64,000 nt of DNA from Chitinophagaceae bacterium (lineage in GTDB: Bacteria > Bacteroidota > Bacteroidia > Chitinophagales > Chitinophagaceae). The notes under the pieces were generated by a model. It was not told where the DNA came from. It did no database searches and was given only the letters and a program-made list of their open reading frames with translations. Location: the NCBI GenBank assembly GCA_016713965.1, contig JADJOC010000002.1:1-64000 (forward strand), read 5' to 3'. A program made the translations under genes and the position numbers. Within the stretch, counting starts at the first letter, position 1; every line of letters begins with the position of its first letter. This document shows positions 57,266 to 64,000 of the stretch, in pieces.

Positions 57266-57783
57266 CTACTGGTGCTGGCAAACTTGAAAATGGTTCAGGT
57301 GATGAGCAATCTTTTTCTTTTGCATCTTCTTATCTTGAAATATGTAGCAAGATTTCATAATACTGTCGCAGCGTTCCTGCCGCCTATTTTTATATTTTGC
57401 TTCATCAAAAGGTATTTGTAATATTTCTTCTGCTCCTGTGAATACAAAAAATGTATTGTTATCTAATTCATACGTAAATAAAGGGGTAAGTTTTTTTACT
57501 ATAAAATATGCAACTCCTTTGCAAGTAAGTGTTATGTAAATTTCATCGGGTTCTCTTTTATTAATAGCTACCTCAATAATACTATTATCAATACCATTGG
57601 TATTGATAAAGTCGATAGATATATTTTTTAGGTCTTCGCTAATACGGAATCTATCAATCAATCCTATCGTCCCATCGGGATTAAAATTACTTTCAGTTTG
57701 CCCTTTACCTGGACTACACAATTGTAAAAAGCAAAACAAAAATATTATTTTTAGAATATATTTTTTTAAAAATAAATTTTCAT
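57266..57783 (-). CDS. Small exported protein, unknown (frameshifted)
   Basis: About 172 residues. A start at 57783 (MKIYF, then KKYILKIIFLFCFLQLC after one shift at the T run near 57770) gives a signal peptide. The body SNFNPDGTIGLIDRFRISED and YITLTCKGVAYFIVKKL is beta-rich. No family recognised. In the cluster between paralog B and a small lipoprotein. Confidence 0.5.
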
Positions 57784-57800
57784 ATTTAATTCTTATATTA

Positions 57801-58316
57801 TTACTTCATAGCTGGTGGAATAGTATCTGGCCATATAGGAGGAGGGCATGAATGGGTAAAATTTATTTTATAAGGTTTTATAATGAGTATCCCCATACTA
57901 TCTTTAATCGACCATATTTTCTCACATTGATTTTCTTTTTCTAAATCATTTGCCAATGTATTTTGTTTTTTGAAGAATCATTTTCAAAATTGCTAAAGTA
58001 ACGCTCTACACCTGAATAAATATTAAAATCAACTCCTTTAATTTTTGAAACAATTAATGACTTTTGATTATAGCCTTTGTTTTCATCCTTTGTTAATGAT
58101 TCTTTTCCTTGATAAAGAATAATTTGAAAGTTATGAGGATCAAGCTTATCAATGTATAGCTCATGAATGTAATTATCGCAATTATTATCTTTTAAAAATG
58201 AGTCAACAATATTTTCCAATTTCTTATTTATAGTATAATTATTAGCATTTTTGATGGTATTTTTTTGATTACAGGAGATAGAGTAATATGCTAGATATAA
58301 TAATAGCAAACTTCAT
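57801..58316 (-). CDS. Small putative lipoprotein next to the RHS gene (frameshifted)
   Basis: About 170 residues. A hydrophobic start and SISCNQKNTIKNAN give a possible lipobox Cys near residue 20; shifts near 58275 and 57960 are needed. C-terminal part NQCEKIWSIKDSMGILIIKP ends PPAMK. It starts five bases after the RHS/JAB-like gene ends. Its position fits an immunity protein, but nothing else proves that. Confidence 0.48.
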
Positions 58317-58321
58317 AAATA

Positions 58322-59371
58322 TTATTTTTTTAACATTGAGCGCAAATCGTGAGTATTGATATAATTTATTATACTTTCTGTCTTTCTTACTGACTGAGCA
58401 TTAATTTTTGGACTATAATTTGTAATGTTGAAAATGCTATAATTGTCATATCCTGATGCCAGCCCTGTTTTGTTTGGGGCAGAAATTATAAAACTAAGGG
58501 AATTTTTTTTATCATTTTGCATAACGAATACAGGCTTATATGGTGTCAAACCCGCAGCGAAGCCTAAATCTCCGTATCCACCATACACATAGGTGCTTGG
58601 CCCATTCCCATCAAGATGAGCATGTATTGATCCTTTTGTATTAAATGTTTTCCCTGTTAACCCATCCTTTAAATTACCATTGGTGAATGAATAACCATAC
58701 TCCGTTATTTTACCTGTTGATCTATCATTCAAATAATCTGGCAAAACAAGAACTTTTTTATCTCCAATAACACCTAATTGTTCCCTTTGCATTGAAGAGG
58801 TATTATTCCAAACTCTATCATACGCATCATTCTCATTTGAAAATAATATACTACCATCTTTTCTATATTCTACCTGACTACCTCTTGCGGACTTTTCTTT
58901 AGCTGTTGCACCTACATAAGTCCCCTTATCGCCTACATCAGCCTGCGATTTTACATTGGGGTCAAATTGCATCATACCTTTTTTATCCTTAAACCAATCC
59001 GTTGCCTCCATTCCATCAGGGTCAATTTTATTGATAGGGTTATTCTCTACAAAATTGTAAGGGGTTAATGATGCGAATTTATCTGCCAGCGGATCAATAC
59101 TATACCAGCGGCTTGCTGCCGTATTATCACTTGCCTTTAGAAATACACTATCGGCATTGAGCAGCTGTACTATCTTCTTTGTCCGTATATTAAAAAGTAC
59201 TGTGCCTATCCGCTGTACGTCTTTATAATCAAAAAACTCATCATATTTGCCTTTGCTGAGTGTAAGCACTTTGGCTTTTTTGCCAATGCTTTTGTAAGGG
59301 TTATACTCCTGTGCATGTGAGGCATTGGAACAAATAATTAAAATCAATAAAAGTAATTTTCCTGCTTTCAT
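58322..59371 (-). CDS. Exported RHS-core protein with JAB-like C-terminus
   Basis: 349 residues. Signal peptide MKAGKLLLLILIICSNASHA. Residues about 88-121 are the RHS-repeat-associated core (SRWYSIDPLADKFASLTPYN, NPINKIDPDGME), the place where polymorphic toxins switch from conserved to variable sequence. The variable C-terminus has GSIHAHLDGNGPST and a later YGDLGFAAG, resembling the HxH...S...D pattern of JAB/MPN metalloproteases. The protein is much shorter than full RHS toxins. A toxin role is inferred. Confidence 0.6.
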   Translation of the reverse strand: MKAGKLLLLILIICSNASHAQEYNPYKSIGKKAKVLTLSKGKYDEFFDYKDVQRIGTVLFNIRTKKIVQLLNADSVFLKASDNTAASRWYSIDPLADKFASLTPYNFVENNPINKIDPDGMEATDWFKDKKGMMQFDPNVKSQADVGDKGTYVGATAKEKSARGSQVEYRKDGSILFSNENDAYDRVWNNTSSMQREQLGVIGDKKVLVLPDYLNDRSTGKITEYGYSFTNGNLKDGLTGKTFNTKGSIHAHLDGNGPSTYVYGGYGDLGFAAGLTPYKPVFVMQNDKKNSLSFIISAPNKTGLASGYDNYSIFNITNYSPKINAQSVRKTESIINYINTHDLRSMLKK

Positions 59372-59389
59372 AAAGTTGTATAAATATAG

Positions 59390-60787
59390 TTATCCTTTGG
59401 GTATAATAAGTGTTGGCCTTAGTTTTTTCAGCATTTCTATTTCTTTCTGCATTTGCTGTTGCAGTTCTTTTGTCCGCTGCTGCTTTTTCTCTTTTTCTAT
59501 CGTTTTTCTCCATGCCTGGTAGGCTTCCTTTGGCATTTCCTGATAACCCAGGTCATCTACCTGCTTATAGCTCTCGTGCATCTGCAAATACGCCTGATAC
59601 GCTTCGGGATGGTCAGGTAACTGCTGTACCGGAGGACTGCCAACAGCCTTAATTTTATTCATAGCTTCATGAGTTTTCAGGTTGGAAGTAATGAGTTTTA
59701 CAGTTAAGTTATTAGCATCCAATTGCTCTATTTTTTGTTGCACCTGCTCTGCAAAATCATCATAGCCGAAATTGTTCAAATAAGAAAGTAACAAATCCGA
59801 CAGGCATTGAGCAAACAGTTTTTTCTGTGATAGCGTATCCAAATAAGTTTTATTCTTTAAGGCAGCAGCATTGATAAAGCCTGATTGCAGCAGCCAGTTT
59901 TGAGATACCAGACTACCGTTAGTAGTCTCAAAACACAGGCGGTTATTTTGTTCATCAAAGAATTGTATAAACGAATGCTGCGGAGCTAATGATAGGTATG
60001 CTTTTGCTCCCAATTGCTCCGCTACGGCTAAATATATTAGAGGCATGGAATGGCACTGGCCTTTTCCTGTCTGTATCACTTTCGTTACCAATAACTGCCG
60101 ATAATCTTTTTCTCCCATATAGTCATCAAAATCATATTGTAATGGCGGTATGTCAATGGTTTGCTTTGTTTTCGGATTAAAGTAGCGATTAGCTTGCGAG
60201 AACAGCTTTTGTATGCCATAGTTCAAAGCCAAGTTATTATTAGGATCAATATGTTCTCTTTTTAAAATCTGCTTTACCAGCTCCGCCCTATTCTGAATAG
60301 CATTTTCAAACTGCTCATAGCTGAACTGGTTTTTGTAAAAAGCATTTTCTACGAGATAAATAGCTTTAGCAATGGAAAAGCTGTCAGGATTGAGTGCATT
60401 AAGCTGTGTAAAGCTGTTCCGGTAAGATTTGGTTGCCTCCAGCCGTTGCTTATCATACAGCCCTGCTTCTGCTAACTCTTTTTGGATAAAAGCCGCCTGG
60501 TTTTCTTTATTCAGCTCATTGTAAATCATCTTATCTGCCTCTGCCATAGCCCGGCTGTTTTGCTCTGCTATTGTGCTATTTTGATAAAAGTCAAAATTAC
60601 TGTTGTTAATATTTGGCTGTTTGTTTGAAAGAGCATGTTGATTGATATTTATCTCTTGAAATTGGGATGGTTGTGGTATTGCAGGAATTATTCCATAGGC
60701 AGTATTTTGTGCAGTACTATTTACTGGGTTGTGTAATAATATTAAAATCAAAAAATAGTAAAATTGTTTTACAACAGGTACAAGCAT
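59390..60787 (-). CDS. Exported Cys-His (transglutaminase-like) protein, paralog A
   Basis: 465 residues. N-terminal hydrophobic segment FYYFLILILLHNPVNSTAQ, a low-complexity Asn/Gln region, then the Cys-His core TGKGQCHSMPLIYLAVAEQL and AYLSLAPQHSFIQFFDEQN. The C-terminal helical region includes QVDDLGYQEMPKEAYQAWRK, parallel to paralog B, and a coiled coil of Glu/Lys/Gln. First gene of the leftward cluster. Substrate unknown. Confidence 0.62.
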   Translation of the reverse strand: MLVPVVKQFYYFLILILLHNPVNSTAQNTAYGIIPAIPQPSQFQEININQHALSNKQPNINNSNFDFYQNSTIAEQNSRAMAEADKMIYNELNKENQAAFIQKELAEAGLYDKQRLEATKSYRNSFTQLNALNPDSFSIAKAIYLVENAFYKNQFSYEQFENAIQNRAELVKQILKREHIDPNNNLALNYGIQKLFSQANRYFNPKTKQTIDIPPLQYDFDDYMGEKDYRQLLVTKVIQTGKGQCHSMPLIYLAVAEQLGAKAYLSLAPQHSFIQFFDEQNNRLCFETTNGSLVSQNWLLQSGFINAAALKNKTYLDTLSQKKLFAQCLSDLLLSYLNNFGYDDFAEQVQQKIEQLDANNLTVKLITSNLKTHEAMNKIKAVGSPPVQQLPDHPEAYQAYLQMHESYKQVDDLGYQEMPKEAYQAWRKTIEKEKKQQRTKELQQQMQKEIEMLKKLRPTLIIPKG

Positions 60788-60815
60788 ATGCCGTTTTTAG
60801 GGTATAATTACTAGA

Positions 60816-62266
60816 TAGTCGATCCTCAAAAAGTCATTTTTACTTTGGGGACAAAAATCAGTTGAGTATAAAAGTTAAAGAAGCGAAGCAATTTTAAGGC
60901 CCAAAAAATAAATTCTACTTTCCATTTATTCATCATTCTTTTAAAATTCATTGCTTCAGCCGCTAATATTACATTGATTGCATCTCCAACTGTACCTTTG
61001 AGGTAATTTCTGCTCATTCTATAATCGTGTTTTAAATGCCCTATTACAGGCTCTATTGCCGCTCTGCGTTTATGTCTTTTGCGTTTGGTTTGAGTAATGT
61101 CCTTATCTGGCTTTGGTGTGTGTAATGCAGTATTGTTAATCATTTTAGGCCCCCGGTACCCCGTGTCTAAAAAACATTTTTAGCCTCTTTGTCCATCAGC
61201 CTTTCATATTGTTCTAATACTGAGGGTAGTGTTTTTGAGTCATGCAGGGATTCTGTAAAATTTAATGCCCCAACAATTACGCCGGTACTTTGTGTTACTA
61301 AAAAGAGGCTTTGCTTCCAAACTCAAATTTTTTATGCCCTTTGCCTTTAGTGTAGCATTTTACATCGGGTTCATGAAGGCTGTAAACTTTACCGCTATCG
61401 CTTCTTTTTGTGCTAATACTGTTTTAAACAATGATAAATCGGTTGCATACCTGTTTAAACTATCGGCAGTAAGTTTGCGTTCAAGCTCCCGTACTAACCT
61501 GCCTGCTATTGTTTTAATTTTTTTACCAGCTTTTCTTGCTTTGCCTGCGCCGTCTTTGTTTTTCTTAAAACGCTGAACAGCGCTTATTTTTTTACCGTAA
61601 ACTTATAACTCTGTCTTAGTTCCACCTTTTCTTTTAGGCCTATGGCCTGACATTTTACAATTATCTTTTGTACAGCTTATCATCGGTTGGATAGGTGATA
61701 TTTTTTTCCTGTACAGTAGTATCCCCACTCAAATTATCATCATCGGCATCTTTACCATTGATACGGATACTTTCTTTAAAAATCAATTCTGACCCCGCTT
61801 CTCCAATTCGTTTTCTAAACTCTACTAACTCTGTAGGCACACAAGGTGGTTTTACAGAAAATAATTTTTCTCCGCCAAAGTACTGATAATAGGCATTTTC
61901 TGCCCATTGCCCTACTACACTTTCATCACTTAAATTGCGAAGCTGCTTTAAAATCAGCAACGATACCATTAAGCGGATAGGCTTGGCTGGTTTGCCCTGG
62001 GTTGCACTGTAATGTTTTTTAAAAGCTTCTTCAAACACATTCCAATCAATCCTGTTTGCCAGTATATAAAGCGGATGAGAATGATTCAACTGCTCTTCAA
62101 AACTGCTGTAAAAACCAATTTGTGCACTGTTTTTTTGCTTGGATAACATGATACAAATTTGCAGGATTTTTAAGCTCATTTCTACTTTTCTTGCAGATTT
62201 ATTTATCCATAAGTGTGTATAAATTATGAATGGTAAAGGATTGTAGGGCTTTTTGAGGAACGACTA
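60816..62266 (-). mobile_element. IS5/IS1182-type insertion sequence
   Basis: About 1,450 bp. Terminal repeats GTCGATCCTCAAAAAG (60818-60833) and the complement of CTTTTTGAGGAACGAC (62249-62264) match at 15 of 16 positions. It lies between the exported-protein cluster and rpoC. Confidence 0.8.
60826..62149 (-). pseudogene. IS5/IS1182-type transposase, several frameshifts
   Basis: From the ATG at 62149: NHSHPLYILANRIDWNVFEE, PIRLMVSLLILKQLRNLSDE, PTELVEFRKRIGEAGSELI, then several shifts between 61660 and 61140, and the intact end KRRAAIEPVIGHLKHDYRMS with the catalytic Glu and RNYLKGTVGDAINVILAAEA. Broken as written. Confidence 0.75.
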
Positions 62267-62321
62267 GTTATATTCATCAATTGAAATAAATGTAAAGCTT
62301 CTTTTTAAATATTGCCAAAAT

Positions 62322-62353
62322 AAAAAGAGCAAGAAATTAATCTTACTCTTTTT
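62322..62353 (-). terminator. Terminator after rpoC
   Basis: AAAAAGAG-C-AAGA and TCTT-A-CTCTTTTT pair around AATTAA with one mismatch; T-rich on both strands, 25 bases past the rpoC stop. Confidence 0.7.
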
Positions 62354-62377
62354 AAAAAATATTATAATTAATCCGGC

Positions 62378-64000
62378 TTACTCTTCTTCATCAAAACTCA
62401 TTGCCTCTTTGGTTGTCATTAACAACTCGTATTCTTCTTTGCTGCCCACAATCATATTGTCAAACTCACGCATACCCGTACCCGCAGGTATTGGATGCCC
62501 GGTGATAACGTTTTCTTTCAAGCCCATCATCAAATCGGTTTTACCATTGATTGCAGCGCTGCTTAATACCTTAGTTGTTTCCTGGAACGAAGCTGCAGAT
62601 ATCCAGCTTTGTGTACCCAGGGAAGCTTTAGTAATACCCAGCAAAAGCGGACTTGAAGTAGCCGGTTTGGCATCCCTGAATTCTACCAGTTTTTTATCAG
62701 CCCTTCTTAATACTGAATTTTCTTCCCTTACATCACGTAAAGTAACAATCTGGCCTGATTTCAGTTTAGTGCTGTCACCTGCTTCGGTCACTACTTTTTT
62801 ATCGTAGGTGTAATCATTTTCCACATTAAAGTCTAACCTGTCTTCGGTATCTCCTTCAAGGAATTTAGTATCTCCTGCATCTTCAATAGTTACCTTACGC
62901 ATCATCTGGCGAACAATTACTTCAATATGCTTATCATTGATACGCACACCTTGTAAGCGGTAAACTTCCTGGATTTCATTTACAACATATTCTTGCACAG
63001 CAAACGGGCCTTTTATCGCTAAGATATCAGCAGGGGCAGTTTGACCATCACTTAATGCAGCACCGGCTTTTACAAAGTCACCATCCTGTACCAATATCTG
63101 GCGGCTAAGTGGAACCAGGTATTTTTTAATTACGCCATCTTTGGCTTCTACAATAATTTCCCGGTTACCACGCTTGATTGCACCAAAGGTTACTACACCA
63201 TCAATTTCACAAACTACCGCAGGATTGCTAGGGTTCCTTGCCTCAAACAATTCCGTTACCCGAGGCAAACCACCGGTAATATCTTTTAATTTACTTAACA
63301 CCCTTGGAATTTTTACCAATACCTGTCCGCTTCTTACGGTATCGCCTTCTTCTACTACAACGTGGCTGCCAACCGGAAGGTTATATAATTTTTTCTCTTT
63401 GCCTTCTACAATAATAACAGGCAATTTCGTTTTATCTTTTGTTTCAATAACTACTTTTTCACGATGCCCTGTTTGTTCATCGGCCTCATCGCGGTAAGTT
63501 ATACCTTCCAATAAACTTTCAAATTTAATCTCACCCTGTACTTCTGCAACGATTACGTTATTGAACGGATCCCATGTACAAATTACTTCACCTTTTGTAA
63601 CCTTTTGGCCGTCTTTTACATTCAGCGTAGCGCCATAAGGAACGTTATTGGTAATCAGTAACCTGTCATTTTTTACATCCATAATACGTACCTCACCGGT
63701 ACGGCCTATTACTACATTTATTTTTTTGCCTTCATTATCTTCAGTAGCAACTGTACGTAATCCGTCAAATTGAATAGTTCCATCAAATTTAGCAGGCAAA
63801 GTAGATTCTACTGATGCAGATCCTGCCACACCACCTACGTGGAAGGTACGTAACGTTAACTGTGTACCCGGTTCACCAATGGATTGTGCTGCAATAATAC
63901 CCACAGCATCACCTCTTTGGGCCAGCATACCTGAAGCCAGGTTTTTACCATAACATCTTACACAAACACCACGCTTACTTTCACAAGTTAAGACTGAACG
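62378..64000 (-). CDS. rpoC: RNA polymerase subunit beta', C-terminal part
   Basis: About 540 residues; the 5' part is beyond the right edge. From the edge: CESKRGVCVRCYGKNLASG (second zinc site), then GDAVGIIAAQSIGEPGTQLT with the bridge-helix/trigger-loop region, HVGGVAGSASVEST, GGLPRVTELFEARNP, and near the end TKASLGTQSWISAASFQETT and ENVITGHPIPAGTGMREFDN. A Met at 63928 is internal, not the start. Intact across its visible length. Confidence 0.96.
   Translation of the reverse strand, partial: RSVLTCESKRGVCVRCYGKNLASGMLAQRGDAVGIIAAQSIGEPGTQLTLRTFHVGGVAGSASVESTLPAKFDGTIQFDGLRTVATEDNEGKKINVVIGRTGEVRIMDVKNDRLLITNNVPYGATLNVKDGQKVTKGEVICTWDPFNNVIVAEVQGEIKFESLLEGITYRDEADEQTGHREKVVIETKDKTKLPVIIVEGKEKKLYNLPVGSHVVVEEGDTVRSGQVLVKIPRVLSKLKDITGGLPRVTELFEARNPSNPAVVCEIDGVVTFGAIKRGNREIIVEAKDGVIKKYLVPLSRQILVQDGDFVKAGAALSDGQTAPADILAIKGPFAVQEYVVNEIQEVYRLQGVRINDKHIEVIVRQMMRKVTIEDAGDTKFLEGDTEDRLDFNVENDYTYDKKVVTEAGDSTKLKSGQIVTLRDVREENSVLRRADKKLVEFRDAKPATSSPLLLGITKASLGTQSWISAASFQETTKVLSSAAINGKTDLMMGLKENVITGHPIPAGTGMREFDNMIVGSKEEYELLMTTKEAMSFDEEE

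Noticed and set aside
61265..61576. Plus-strand reading frame inside the right IS
   Set aside because: The minus strand holds the broken transposase; this frame is its shadow.

Overview
The window reads as a Bacteroidota chromosome, probably a member of the Chitinophagaceae or a close relative. The evidence is low GC, promoters with a TAnnTTTG -7 box, tRNAs without an encoded CCA, short Sec signal peptides ending in AQ or SQ, and gene families common in that group (YbdK-type ligase beside an ATP-grasp protein, DUF922, RHS fragments, L21-L27). Genus cannot be fixed from the sequence.

About 1.1-30.2 kb is most of a tailed-phage prophage. Its integrase (29.0-30.2 kb, minus) abuts a tRNA-Arg(ACG), the likely attachment gene. 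No second copy of the tRNA 3' end is visible, so the other end and the early genes probably lie left of the window. Order from the left: a decayed minus-strand gene, a ParB-like protein, a Mom-like adenine-modification protein, a tRNA-Gly-like gene, terminase, an antisense initiator-like tRNA, tape measure and tail tip, a glycosyltransferase, portal with a DnaJ-type zinc-finger insert, MuF-like head protein, a methyltransferase, scaffold and capsid, connectors, tail tube, a long fibre, lysis genes and the integrase. A repeated element (TTTTCGTCTA, five bases, TAGATT, AT-rich) precedes the three main rightward blocks at 1155, 4628 and 18145 and is the best candidate for a phage-specific promoter family. 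A leftward cassette of three tiny genes lies opposite the third copy.

About 30.3-64 kb is host chromosome with three insertion sequences (IS3-like 32.9-34.4, IS5-like 43.0-43.9, IS5/IS1182-like 60.8-62.3) and several dispersed palindromic repeats. Host genes: a carboxylate-amine ligase/ATP-grasp pair; priA; murB; a minus-strand run of DedA, MFS transporter, GT9 glycosyltransferase and DUF922; a dicarboxylate symporter; an amino-acid permease; an FMN reductase; hydrolases and a secreted nuclease; plsC; rplU-rpmA with a histone-like gene; a PolX/PHP protein; a minus-strand cluster of five exported proteins (two Cys-His paralogs around an RHS/JAB-like protein and two small proteins); and the 3' part of rpoC at the right edge.

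Many genes of every class are split by single-base shifts, several at A or T runs. The pattern fits uncorrected long-read indels better than biology, so split genes are given as one span with a note. No computation or search was run; all family names rest on motifs and context.
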